Origin: Desulfobacteraceae bacterium UBA5623
GTDB lineage: Bacteria > Desulfobacterota > DSM-4660 > Desulfatiglandales > Desulfatiglandaceae
DNA: 25,589 nucleotides
NCBI GenBank assembly: GCA_002424495.1
Contig: DIKH01000394.1
Coordinates: 1-25,589 of the forward strand
Direction: 5' to 3'
Below are positions 1 to 8,433 of the stretch, piece by piece. How positions within the stretch are numbered: position 1 is the first letter of the stretch; every line of letters begins with the position of its first letter. The notes below the pieces were generated by a model. It did not search any database and had not been told where the DNA came from. It saw only the letters and a list, made by a program, of their open reading frames with translations. The position numbers and the translations under genes were made by a program.

Positions 1-304
1 TAAAAAAAGCCGCTGTAGTATTAAATAGAATATCTAATCGGCCCAATTCTCTTATTGTCATGCCCACCATTTTGTTGACATCTGCTTCTTTTGAGACATC
101 TACTGTCATGGCCAGGGACTCGACACCAAGTTTGCTGATATCATCAGAGGTCGCTTTAGCGCCCATTTTATCAATGTCTGCACATACCACCCGAGCCCCT
201 GCTTCCGCCATGGCCTCGGCAAAGGCCTTACCCAGACCACTGCCGGCTCCGGTAATCAGGGCTACCTTTCCTTTAAGATTGAATAACTCCAGCACCTTCA
301 TCAT
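1..304 (-). CDS. SDR-family dehydrogenase, N-terminal part (runs off the left edge)
   Basis: This is the first ~101 residues of a short-chain dehydrogenase/reductase, cut by the window edge. It shows the Rossmann nucleotide-binding motif TGAGSGLG near residues 19-26 and the LGRLDILFN strand that precedes the family's NNAG motif. That motif reads NTTA here instead of NNAG, which is unusual. The catalytic Ser, Tyr and Lys lie beyond the edge and cannot be judged. Two adjacent ATGs (304 and 301) follow an AGGTGA ribosome site, and either could be the start. It lies 36 bp downstream of another SDR gene at the 3' end of the long minus-strand operon. Likely role: NAD(P)-linked oxidation or reduction of a hydroxyacyl- or oxoacyl-CoA intermediate. 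Substrate unknown. By analogy with BbsC/BbsD of anaerobic toluene degradation, the two tandem SDRs could form a heteromer; this is inference. Confidence 0.82.
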   Translation of the reverse strand, partial: MMKVLELFNLKGKVALITGAGSGLGKAFAEAMAEAGARVVCADIDKMGAKATSDDISKLGVESLAMTVDVSKEADVNKMVGMTIRELGRLDILFNTTAAFF

Positions 305-340
305 ATTCACCTACTGATGAGTTAGGCATTTTCCTTAAAT

Positions 341-1117
341 TTATGCTTGGACAGGCCCGCCAGGCATCTGCGGCCATACCTGGCTCATACCACCGTCAAC
401 TCGGATGGTCTCTCCGGTAATATATGAAGCATCATCAGAACCTAACAATAAGCATATACCTACATATTCGTCCGCTCTGGCCATTCTTCCGATCGCTGTG
501 GTCTTTCCGACCATATTCAAGTACTCCGGTGGAAGAAGAGCCTGCAAATGTTCTGTTTCTGTCACGCCTGGCGCAACGCAGTTGACATTGATGCCCAAAG
601 GACTAAGCTCTGCGGCAAGCGCCCGGGTCAGGGAAATTAGTCCCCCCTTGGCGGCAGTGTAATGGGCCATAAGAGATACGCCCATCAGGGCCTGCATTGA
701 AGATATGTTGATTATCTTTCCCGAACCCTGCTTAAGCATTACTGCGGCTACTGCCTGCGTAACCCGAAATACACCATTTAAATTGATATCAATTACCTGC
801 ATCCATTGTTCTTCTGTGATCTGCATAAAGGGCGCACCCTCATAGATTGCAGCGCAATTGACCAAGATGTCTATCCTGCCCAATTCATTTACAACCTTTG
901 CTACCATTTCATCAACTTCCGCCCTTTTTGCAATATTGACCTTGAGCGCCATCCCGTCGTTGCCGGACCTAAGTTCCCGGTCCATTTCGTGACCGGCAGC
1001 AGATGAAACATATATCGCCACCACCTTTGCGCCTTCCCGAACATAGCCTCGGACTATCTCACGACCTATACCTTTAACGCCGCCCGTAACAATAGCCACC
1101 TTGTCTTTCAATCTCAT
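341..1117 (-). CDS. SDR-family NAD(P)-dependent oxidoreductase
   Basis: A complete 258-residue classical SDR of normal family length. It has the cofactor motif TGGVKGIG (residues 11-18), an NCAA variant of NNAG (87-90), and the catalytic tetrad N112, S140, Y153, K157 (YTAAK). The PGV and C-terminal IRVDGG segments are typical of FabG-like enzymes. It should interconvert a hydroxyl and a keto group on a soluble, possibly CoA-bound, substrate; the substrate cannot be read from sequence. The start is supported by a GGAGGAG ribosome site just upstream of the ATG. It lies 100 bp downstream of the mutase large subunit and 36 bp upstream of a second SDR, so it is probably part of the same transcript and acts after skeletal rearrangement or before thiolysis. 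Confidence 0.93.
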   Translation of the reverse strand: MRLKDKVAIVTGGVKGIGREIVRGYVREGAKVVAIYVSSAAGHEMDRELRSGNDGMALKVNIAKRAEVDEMVAKVVNELGRIDILVNCAAIYEGAPFMQITEEQWMQVIDINLNGVFRVTQAVAAVMLKQGSGKIINISSMQALMGVSLMAHYTAAKGGLISLTRALAAELSPLGINVNCVAPGVTETEHLQALLPPEYLNMVGKTTAIGRMARADEYVGICLLLGSDDASYITGETIRVDGGMSQVWPQMPGGPVQA

Positions 1118-1217
1118 TTCTCTCCTCCAACATTTCTTTTTATGGAGTAATCAAGTTGATATTTACGCCCTCTGCTCAGTGCCATACTACGATATGGATG
1201 CCATCCTCCGAATTTTT

Positions 1218-2945
1218 TTACCCTGCATAATATCCGTAATTAAAAACATCTCTCAGGATGCTATGCATCTCACCTAATGTAGCGCCCGCCTTTCCGGCCT
1301 CGACCAATGCAGGCATAAGCGAGCCACAGGAATTCGGCCAGTCCTTGTCTATAGCTTTTGCCGCCTTTCTTACCTCCTTTAAGGCCTGTTCCGTTTTTCT
1401 TGAATCCCTATTAGCCCTGTATTTTTTTATCTCTTCAATTGCCGCATCCTCAGCCTCGATGGGCCTTCGGTATGCGTGCATCTTTGGGGTATCCTCCACT
1501 CTGTATTTATTGGTGCCCACCTTTACTTTCTCGCCTCGTTCAATTTTTTTCAGTCTCTCCCTGGCGCTATTGTTCACCTGACTTCTGATCCATCCTGATT
1601 CCCAACATTTCATGTATCCTCCCAGTCTGTCCATTTCCTTTAGAATTCTTAAGATCTCTTCCTCCATCCTGACGGTTAAGGCCTCAACGTAATAAGACCC
1701 CCCTAATGGATCAGTCACGTAAGGGATGTCGGTTTCTTCACTTAAGATTTGATAGGTCCTGACCGCTACCTGAACAGCTTCTGCGGTCGGAATGCCAAGC
1801 GCCTCGTCATATGAGGTGATCCAACAGCCGTCTATATCCGCCATCATTGCAGCAAGAGACATGATTGTTGTTCTGATTATATTGTTCAAAGGTTCCTGAG
1901 CCATTGATTCTATGCCGCCGGTCTGAGCGGTGAATGTATTATAATGCAGCGCTTCAGGCCTGTTACATCCGAACCTTTCTTTAAAAATCCTGGCCCATAA
2001 CCTTCTGGTTGCCCTGATCTTCGCTATCTCTTCGAAAAAATTAAGGCTTAAATGCGGATGCCCCATAAAACGGCCAGCTGCGTCATTCGGGTCAATACCG
2101 ACTTTCTGGAGTTCTTCAACAAGGGCGATACTATGAGCCATGTTAAATGCCACCTCCTGCGCAGGATTAGCGCCAGCCTCCCCGACATTGTATCCGTCCA
2201 TTGGCGAGTGCATTGAAAGGGGGCAATTTTTTATCACCCATGAAGAATATTCGGTGCAAAGCTTCATTGCGGCAGATGGTGGAAACCCGGCAGAATCCCA
2301 ACACCACTGATGATGAAAATAATTGCATGAGACAAAAAAAAGTTTTTCAAAAGGCTCATTTCTCATCTTCTGCGCATACGCTGCATAAAGGGCCGTCAAA
2401 ATCATTCCGGAATCAAATCCTATAAGTATAGTAAACACCTGTTCCAGAGAAAGATTCTCATAGAGGACCTTAAACACATCTAGGTTGCTCATGGAAATGC
2501 CACATTCACCCACCTTGCCTCTGGCAGCAGGATCATCAGGATCAAGTCCTCTTTGTGTGGGAAGATCCATGGTCAGGATATACACCGTCATATCAGCCTC
2601 ATCCCCCACATGAAAACGGCTTCCCAGCTTTTCAAGCCAATTTCTTCTTTCCCTCGTTTCCTTTGCGGTTCCCATGCCGTAGCCCTGATTCATTAAAAAA
2701 GGTACGGCCTGATAGTGGATGGGATAGTTGCCTCTGGTAAAGGGATAGGTTCCAGGAGGGCCCATCTCTTCATATTTCAGACCTGCAACATCCAAAGGTG
2801 TATATATTGGTTTTAAGGCAACCCCCGAAGTTGTCTTAAATTCCAAATTTATTGGAGCAGGCCCCCGTCTTGTCATCATGGCAAGTTGTTCCTGCCATTG
2901 TATCAGCTTTTTTTTGTCTTCTTCTAAAACTTGCGGTAAAAACAT
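1218..2945 (-). CDS. B12-dependent acyl-CoA mutase, large (substrate-binding) subunit, divergent active site
   Basis: A 575-residue protein of the methylmalonyl-CoA mutase family without its own B12 domain, the size of the large subunits of isobutyryl-CoA or 2-hydroxyisobutyryl-CoA mutases. It has the TIM-barrel landmarks PFTRGNY (68-74), DLPTQRG, GYNVGEAGA (251-259), DPLGGSYYVE and the C-terminal GTNKYR. Compared with the propionibacterial methylmalonyl-CoA mutase as I remember it, key substrate residues are replaced: Tyr89 by Gly88, Gln197 by Ser206, Arg207 by Trp216, His244 by Asn253. A segment of about 10 residues is inserted before DLPTQRG. The carboxylate-binding Arg is absent, so methylmalonyl-CoA is an unlikely substrate. 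The cobalamin subunit is the gene just upstream (3008-3400). It probably performs a radical carbon-skeleton rearrangement on an unusual acyl-CoA; which one is unknown. A GGGAGAA ribosome site supports the start. Confidence 0.9.
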   Translation of the reverse strand: MFLPQVLEEDKKKLIQWQEQLAMMTRRGPAPINLEFKTTSGVALKPIYTPLDVAGLKYEEMGPPGTYPFTRGNYPIHYQAVPFLMNQGYGMGTAKETRERRNWLEKLGSRFHVGDEADMTVYILTMDLPTQRGLDPDDPAARGKVGECGISMSNLDVFKVLYENLSLEQVFTILIGFDSGMILTALYAAYAQKMRNEPFEKLFFVSCNYFHHQWCWDSAGFPPSAAMKLCTEYSSWVIKNCPLSMHSPMDGYNVGEAGANPAQEVAFNMAHSIALVEELQKVGIDPNDAAGRFMGHPHLSLNFFEEIAKIRATRRLWARIFKERFGCNRPEALHYNTFTAQTGGIESMAQEPLNNIIRTTIMSLAAMMADIDGCWITSYDEALGIPTAEAVQVAVRTYQILSEETDIPYVTDPLGGSYYVEALTVRMEEEILRILKEMDRLGGYMKCWESGWIRSQVNNSARERLKKIERGEKVKVGTNKYRVEDTPKMHAYRRPIEAEDAAIEEIKKYRANRDSRKTEQALKEVRKAAKAIDKDWPNSCGSLMPALVEAGKAGATLGEMHSILRDVFNYGYYAG

Positions 2946-3007
2946 GTCTATTCTCCCACTACTCAGTAGGTTTAAAAGAGGTATCTTTCATCTTTTAATT
3001 TCATTGC

Positions 3008-3400
3008 CTATGCGGCCTTGGACGTCACAAAATCAACAATATCTTGAAACTTGCCTACACCCGGCATAAATACCATGTCGACTCCCATCTTAAGCAGTTC
3101 GTCTTTTTCTTTCTCCATGATGGTTCCGCCTAAGAATACAGTGATGTCTTGCATCTCCTTTTTTTTCAACTGCTCCATAAGTCGCGATGTATCATATATC
3201 AGACCTGAACCATAAAAGCTGAGTCCTATTGCAGAGACATCTTCCTGTTCGGCCACAGCAGGCACTTCATCAATGACATGATAGCGAGTAAATATAACCT
3301 CCATTCCCGCATCTCTCAGCAAACCGGCGATGTGTCTCACTCCCATTTCATGCGCATCCTGGTCGCTTTTGGTTAATAGCACCCTAATCTTTTGACCCAT
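3008..3400 (-). CDS. B12-binding small subunit of acyl-CoA mutase
   Basis: A 130-residue stand-alone cobalamin-binding domain. The base-off/His-on signature D-x-H-x-x-G is present as DAHEMG (residues 15-20), with His17 as the predicted lower Co ligand. The later LSFYGSG and FLGGT segments fit the rest of the Rossmann-like B12 fold, although the usual SxL reads S-F-Y. I chose the ATG at 3400 because a strong GGAGGTGAAA ribosome site precedes it; a longer upstream extension of the frame has no such support. It lies 62 bp upstream of the large subunit, matching the split mutases (isobutyryl-CoA and 2-hydroxyisobutyryl-CoA types) in which both chains are needed for activity. No MeaB/ArgK-type chaperone gene is seen in the window. 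Confidence 0.92.
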   Translation of the reverse strand: MGQKIRVLLTKSDQDAHEMGVRHIAGLLRDAGMEVIFTRYHVIDEVPAVAEQEDVSAIGLSFYGSGLIYDTSRLMEQLKKKEMQDITVFLGGTIMEKEKDELLKMGVDMVFMPGVGKFQDIVDFVTSKAA

Positions 3401-3520
3401 TTTCACCTCCATCTGAACAATGATATGCCCCCGAGTAAGCGTTGCATCTACAATTAAAAGCCATTGGTTAAGACGACCTAGTCTTAGCCAAGTCATTATA
3501 ATATTATATATTATGGTCCC

Positions 3521-4702
3521 TTACGGCTTACCCAGGATTGTAACAGCTACACAGTAACAGTCCGGGTTTCCGGCCAGGTTATGGGTGAGCCCGATATTGG
3601 GATCTTTCAACTGGCGCTCCCCGCACCTGCTGTTTAACTGGTTGTATACCTCATATATCATTCTGAGACCGGTTGCGCCCAGGGGGTGTCCAAAGCACTT
3701 AAGTCCCCCGTCGGTGTTTACAGGGAGCCCCCCGCTTAGGCTAAAAAATCCAGCTTCGTAATCCTTCCACGCCTCGCCCTCTTTGCTGAACCCCAGATCT
3801 TCCATGATGATCATCTCGGTAATGGTGAAGCAGTCGTGTACAATAGCCAAGTCAATCTCTTCCCTAGGATTGGTTATCCCAGCCTCTTTATAGGCCCTCT
3901 GGGAAGAGACCCTGTTTTCAATAAAATGGATGAAACCATAGTCATCATCCAGAACCGGCTGGGCCGCGTTATTACACATGCCAATGCCCTTGACCAGTAC
4001 GTAGTTCTTCTCCATTGCATCAGCCTTCTCGGCCGTGGTGATGATCGCGGCCGCACATCCGTCCGTGACACCGCAACAGTCAAATATACCCAGAGGTGCT
4101 GCAATAAGAGGTGCCTTCATCACCTGCTCTATGGTGATTTCCTTTTGGAATTGGGCCTTTGGGCTTCTAGCACCGTTGTAGTGGTTTTTTACAGCGATTT
4201 TGGCAAGTATTTCTTTTCCCTTTTCAGGAGAAAGCCCATATTTTTCAAAATATCTCGTGGCCCTCACAGCAAACATGGCCGGAGGGCCTACCGGGACCTC
4301 GCACCTGCTCTGAAACTCGGCGTCCAGTGTGCCACCCAGGCTGCCCTCATAACCCGTATCTTTTAATTTTTCCACACCGCATACCAAGGCCATTTCAGAT
4401 GTGCCCGAGGCCACTGCGTGGCAAGCGTTTCTGAAGGCGTCCGTTCCAGTGGCGCAGAGGTTCTCGATCCTGGTCACAGGGACATACTGAAGTTTCAGTA
4501 TCCTCGTCAGCCTTGATCCCAATTTACCACCATCCACTGTGCCAAGCCAGCAGGCGTCAATTTCCTTCGGGTCTATTTCTGCATCGTCAAATGCCTCAGT
4601 ACAGGCATCAATCACCAGGTCTTCCTGGCTCTTTTCCCAAAGCTCCCCAAAATGGGTACAGCCCATTCCAATTATGGCCACCTTATCTCTAATACCACTC
4701 AT
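3521..4702 (-). CDS. Thiolase-family protein (SCP-x / lipid-transfer type)
   Basis: A 393-residue thiolase-fold enzyme of the SCP-x/nonspecific-lipid-transfer class. The active-site parts are intact: nucleophile Cys83 in ENLCATG, His289 in VHDCF, and Cys336 with the GHP loop in KCFGHPLGATG. It should cleave a 3-oxoacyl-CoA with CoA, or run the reverse condensation. It lies 31 bp downstream of an HMG-CoA-synthase-like protein that carries a DUF35 zinc ribbon/OB domain. In archaea, thiolase, HMG-CoA synthase and DUF35 form one channelled complex, and in toluene degradation the BbsAB thiolase also has a zinc-ribbon partner. A joint complex is therefore a reasonable inference. The natural substrate is unknown. 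The start codon overlaps no other gene. Confidence 0.93.
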   Translation of the reverse strand: MSGIRDKVAIIGMGCTHFGELWEKSQEDLVIDACTEAFDDAEIDPKEIDACWLGTVDGGKLGSRLTRILKLQYVPVTRIENLCATGTDAFRNACHAVASGTSEMALVCGVEKLKDTGYEGSLGGTLDAEFQSRCEVPVGPPAMFAVRATRYFEKYGLSPEKGKEILAKIAVKNHYNGARSPKAQFQKEITIEQVMKAPLIAAPLGIFDCCGVTDGCAAAIITTAEKADAMEKNYVLVKGIGMCNNAAQPVLDDDYGFIHFIENRVSSQRAYKEAGITNPREEIDLAIVHDCFTITEMIIMEDLGFSKEGEAWKDYEAGFFSLSGGLPVNTDGGLKCFGHPLGATGLRMIYEVYNQLNSRCGERQLKDPNIGLTHNLAGNPDCYCVAVTILGKP

Positions 4703-4733
4703 TTAGTACCTCCATGCGATCTAATAATGGAAT

Positions 4734-6143
4734 TTATTTCAGCCTAATGGGCGTGGCCTTCCAGAAATAGTTGGTATGACCTTCTGTACAAAAAAGCTTC
4801 CTAAAGGTCATCTCCAAGGCCATTCCGTTATGGATATCTTTCACTTCCTTGTCCGTCACAGTGGTGATCATACGACCACCGCCCTCGAAATTAATGACTG
4901 AATAGATCAAAGGCACATCCAATGAACTGGTTATCATATCCTTGGAGTGGGCAAAGAGCGCCGCCTTTTTATCAGATAGCCTGACCGGCTCGAACTTGTC
5001 TTTTGTTTGGCACTTTGAGCAGATCCTCTGAGGAGGCCATTCAATATGATTGCACTCCTGGCACTTCTGACCATGAAACGGGATAATCCCTTCGTGTTCC
5101 CTAAATAGGTTAGTGGCTGATGCAACGGGAGTGGGCCTTGCGTGCTGCGGATTGGCGTCAACAATCTCTCTCCACTTAAGATATGTGATATAATCCGGGA
5201 CCTGCTTTTTGGACTCCAATAGCTTTTTCATGATGTCTGTGTTCTTGAGCGTGCTGATGTTGTCCGTCACCTCAAGCAAAAATGCGTCGGACCCGTTTCC
5301 ATAGCTTGCCAGCAGTATCTTGTCCCCCGCCTTTGCGCCGTCAAGAGCACCGATCAGCATCTGGAGACTGTACGGGGTACCAGTATTTCCCATTGCCATA
5401 AAGAATGTATCTTGGAGTTGGCTCTTGGGATTAAAGCCCATTGATGCGGCGAGCGCCGCTCCGCTCCTTCCGTCCGGATCGTAAATTACTGCCTTTGCAA
5501 TGTCGGAAGGCTTTATCCCTGTTTTTTTTAACAGGCCATTTATGGCCTCTGCAACGGCCCTCATGTAGCCTTGGGTAATATAAAAACGGGTCTCCCATGA
5601 ACGTACATAATCTTCTCTTTCGCCCTTCCACATATCCATTATTTCATGAGAGACCGAATAGCTATCAAGTATTGCTACTGCTACATCTGTATCCCCGATT
5701 ACCAGGCTTGCCGCGCCGTCGCCGAAATTCTGCTCATGGTTTGATCCGGGTTTTGCACGTCTCATGTCTGATGCCACAACCATCGCCTTTTTTGCAGATC
5801 CTGCCTTGATGCTGTCCATTGCTGCGAAAATTGCTGCTGTCCCGCCGCGGGTTGAGTGGCTGATATCCACCGTCCTTACCGTACGCGGCAGATCCAATGC
5901 CGACCCGATAAGGGTAGCGGCCATCTTCTCGCTGTATGGAGAACTGGCGCTTGCAAAATAGAGTACGCCGATGTCCTTGCGGGTAGCATCATCAAGGGCG
6001 TTCATTCCTGCCGCCACCGCCATGGTTATTGCGTCTTCATCAAAGTTGGCGACAGACTTTTCACCCCGAAAATGCCTGGCAATGGCGCTCTTGTCCAGCC
6101 TCCAGGCGGGGACATACGCGCCAATAGAAGTAATTCCTATCAT
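4734..6143 (-). CDS. HMG-CoA-synthase-like protein fused to DUF35 zinc ribbon/OB fold; catalytic triad not conserved
   Basis: A 469-residue two-domain protein. Residues ~1-300 match the archaeal-type 3-hydroxy-3-methylglutaryl-CoA synthase (thiolase fold), with GGTAAI after the nucleophile site, NFGDGAAS and ILLASYGNGSDAF. Residues ~350-469 form a DUF35 module: a zinc ribbon with Cys361, Cys364, Cys375 and Cys378, then an OB-like fold. In my alignment from memory all three catalytic positions differ: Glu is Ala66 (FASASSPY), Cys is Thr98 (HSTRGGT), and His is Tyr221 (IYDPDG). Classical HMG-CoA synthesis is therefore unlikely. It could be a structural acyl-CoA-shuttling partner of the neighbouring thiolase, or an aldolase-like enzyme as in the Ltp2-ChsH2 steroid system. 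The ATG at 6143 is chosen because GGAGGAA precedes it. The gene starts 57 bp after the HyuB stop. Confidence 0.88.
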   Translation of the reverse strand: MIGITSIGAYVPAWRLDKSAIARHFRGEKSVANFDEDAITMAVAAGMNALDDATRKDIGVLYFASASSPYSEKMAATLIGSALDLPRTVRTVDISHSTRGGTAAIFAAMDSIKAGSAKKAMVVASDMRRAKPGSNHEQNFGDGAASLVIGDTDVAVAILDSYSVSHEIMDMWKGEREDYVRSWETRFYITQGYMRAVAEAINGLLKKTGIKPSDIAKAVIYDPDGRSGAALAASMGFNPKSQLQDTFFMAMGNTGTPYSLQMLIGALDGAKAGDKILLASYGNGSDAFLLEVTDNISTLKNTDIMKKLLESKKQVPDYITYLKWREIVDANPQHARPTPVASATNLFREHEGIIPFHGQKCQECNHIEWPPQRICSKCQTKDKFEPVRLSDKKAALFAHSKDMITSSLDVPLIYSVINFEGGGRMITTVTDKEVKDIHNGMALEMTFRKLFCTEGHTNYFWKATPIRLK

Positions 6144-6200
6144 GGGTTCCTCCATGTAACAATAATATGCCTCATTACACCTGAGTTTCAGTCAAGCCAA

Positions 6201-8402
6201 CTAGATATTAATTTGGATATCCCAAAGCGTTGGTTCTTCTTTATCTAGTTCGGGAGAATAATTGTCTACCTCCAGAAGCGTTCCGCACTCTGGACAAATA
6301 TACTCCTGATACGTTACAAAGATCGGCTCTCCGTTTATCAGGGATCTTAAGCGGATATCCTTCAGATCCCTTTCACGCAACAGGGCATATAGCTTGTAAT
6401 TATCATCGGCTTCACAAAATTCATACCCGCACCGCATGCAATGGATAACCTTTTTCTTATCTTCTTTTTCCACCACCTCCAGGTTTTCATGGATGCGCAG
6501 CATTACCTTCTTGTTTTTTCCGTTGAATTGGATCGGGGCTTTTATTCGTTTTCCTTCCTTGACCCTCTCATCCCTGATCTTCTTTCTCATCGCCTCGGTT
6601 TCAGCAACATCACATTCAGAAGTCTTGGGATCCATCACAACGCCGTAGACCTTGTTCGCCGTATCCAGGGAAATCACGGAAAGCCGGACGTCTTCGCTCA
6701 CCTTTTTCGGGTCCCGCTCCAAAGGATCGCCGTAACCGCCGCCAGAACATCCGCGACTTGCGATCAGATCAAAATTATCAATGGGTCGTACAGGAAAACA
6801 ATGGGGTGCATCTACGATTTTCCCTCCGAGTTTCTCAAGATCTTGAAAACTTCCGGGACACTTGGACTCCTTGAACCATTCTCGAATCTTGGAGCCATGG
6901 GCAAATCGGGTCTCCTCCAAGGCCGTGGGATATCCTCCAAACATACCGAATCCCGCAGGCGCTTTTCTTCCGCTACCGCTCAGTCCCAGGGCCATGAATA
7001 CCGGGTTGTATACCATGTAGATCATCTCTGGTCCCATGCCCCCGTCATGTTTACCGAATCCGCCAGAATCCATGGCCTGTTTACGGCCCAGATACATGAA
7101 GGGCAGATTCATCTCTATCATTTCCACATCCGATACAGTGGATGTAGGATTCATCATCACTGCACCTGTGTCCACGCCGTCTCTTTCCGGGGTCCCGCCC
7201 ACGCCGGCTGCAAAACCGTCCAGGATCATACCTCCGAATCGGTCTCCCATGCGATTGACGCCGCCGAATATGGGCCCAACACCGGCACCGAACCAGGAAC
7301 TGTTCACATCCTCATAAAGGCCCGCAGCATAAAGCATCTTAGCCACACACTCGTGCGCCACTTCCGTGATCAGCGTCCCCACCGTATGGACCGCCGAGCC
7401 CACTGCCGCTGGAAAGGCGCAGTTGACTACTGTTCCTTCCGGCGCAATCAGCTTGATCGGCTCAACCATGCCCCCATTCCAGGGCACATTCCAAAACAAC
7501 TGACTGGACAGGATCACAAACAACTGGCCCCAAGTGGCAGGCAGCGTACAATTGGTGGAGCCCTCATTCTGGGGACTTGTGCCTGTAAAATCAAAGGTCA
7601 TGGAATCGTCCTCTTTGGTCATGGTGCAGACGATTTTAAATGGTCTCTCCATCTTTCCGCTGGTATCTCCATACAGACGCGACCGCCACACGCCGTTCGG
7701 AAGCTCTCTCAGCTTCTTGCGCGCCATGGCCTCGGAATCATCAATGATCTTTTGGTCCGCAGCCGTCACAAAGTCATAGCCGAATTTTTTCACCATGGTC
7801 AGGTAACCGGCCGCACAAACATTGTTGGAAGCGATCTTGGCCTTGGTATCCAGAGAGAGCAGGTTCTGGTCCCTCACCTGGTGGATGATCGTATTGAATA
7901 CATCCAACCTGAATTTTCCCCCCTCCACGATCTTCAGGCCCAGTATCCGGATCCCCTCATGGAAAATCTCTCCGGAGCTTGCCGGCATACCGCCCGGTTC
8001 AATCCCACCGGTCTCGGCCGTGTGCATGATACTTCCCACCCAGGCCACCAACTTTCCCTCATAAAAGATGGGTTTCACGATCACGTAATCGGCCAGGTGC
8101 TGCCCCCCGATATAGGGATCATTAAAAAAGAATTGATCCCCATCATAAATACCAGGATCATCCTTGTACCATTCTATGGTCTTCTTGATAAAATCACGGG
8201 CTCCCCAACTGTGGAGCAGAACACCGGCCGCAGTGAGGATCGTAGTGCCATCCGGTGCATGGAAGCTACACATGGTCTCGCCACCCTCTACAACTACCGG
8301 AGAGCCGGAAACCATCTTGATGGCTATTCGCCCTTCTTCTAATATATTAAACAGTCGGTGGCGAAATATCTCAAATTGTATTGGATCTAGTTCTTTCCGC
8401 AT
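6201..8402 (-). CDS. Hydantoinase B / acetone carboxylase alpha-type subunit with fused gamma-like zinc domain
   Basis: A 733-residue protein. The N-terminal ~560 residues are the hydantoinase B/oxoprolinase family (IQFEIFRHRL start, FFNDPYIGGQHLADY near residue 90, a Gly-rich SRGCSGGGYGDPLERDP near the end of the domain). The C-terminal ~90 residues look like the small gamma subunit of acetone carboxylase (AcxC type), with Cys655, Cys658 and Cys663 in CMRCGYEFC and Cys703 and Cys706 in CPECG. In acetone and acetophenone carboxylases these are normally separate chains. With HyuA (8876-10972) it should form an ATP-dependent ketone carboxylase or an oxoprolinase-like amidohydrolase. The gamma-like domain favours the carboxylase. 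The start is the ATG at 8402, preceded by AAGGAGAA; an in-frame TTG at 8420 overlaps that ribosome site and is rejected. Substrate unknown. Confidence 0.91.
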   Translation of the reverse strand: MRKELDPIQFEIFRHRLFNILEEGRIAIKMVSGSPVVVEGGETMCSFHAPDGTTILTAAGVLLHSWGARDFIKKTIEWYKDDPGIYDGDQFFFNDPYIGGQHLADYVIVKPIFYEGKLVAWVGSIMHTAETGGIEPGGMPASSGEIFHEGIRILGLKIVEGGKFRLDVFNTIIHQVRDQNLLSLDTKAKIASNNVCAAGYLTMVKKFGYDFVTAADQKIIDDSEAMARKKLRELPNGVWRSRLYGDTSGKMERPFKIVCTMTKEDDSMTFDFTGTSPQNEGSTNCTLPATWGQLFVILSSQLFWNVPWNGGMVEPIKLIAPEGTVVNCAFPAAVGSAVHTVGTLITEVAHECVAKMLYAAGLYEDVNSSWFGAGVGPIFGGVNRMGDRFGGMILDGFAAGVGGTPERDGVDTGAVMMNPTSTVSDVEMIEMNLPFMYLGRKQAMDSGGFGKHDGGMGPEMIYMVYNPVFMALGLSGSGRKAPAGFGMFGGYPTALEETRFAHGSKIREWFKESKCPGSFQDLEKLGGKIVDAPHCFPVRPIDNFDLIASRGCSGGGYGDPLERDPKKVSEDVRLSVISLDTANKVYGVVMDPKTSECDVAETEAMRKKIRDERVKEGKRIKAPIQFNGKNKKVMLRIHENLEVVEKEDKKKVIHCMRCGYEFCEADDNYKLYALLRERDLKDIRLRSLINGEPIFVTYQEYICPECGTLLEVDNYSPELDKEEPTLWDIQINI

Positions 8403-8433
8403 ATTCGTTCTCCTTTTCAAACTAATGTGAAGA

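Noticed and set aside
3401..3496. A 32-residue N-terminal extension of the B12 subunit
   Set aside because: The strong GGAGGTG site before ATG 3400 and the alignment of the domain start there favour the shorter protein; the extension has no ribosome site and no family similarity.
4734..6143. Mevalonate-pathway HMG-CoA synthase
   Set aside because: The catalytic Glu, Cys and His are all replaced, and no HMG-CoA reductase or mevalonate kinase is nearby.
6441..8342. A 633-codon open frame on the plus strand
   Set aside because: It is opposite the HyuB gene, whose protein is clearly recognisable. The plus-strand translation is rich in His, Arg and Pro and has no recognisable domain.
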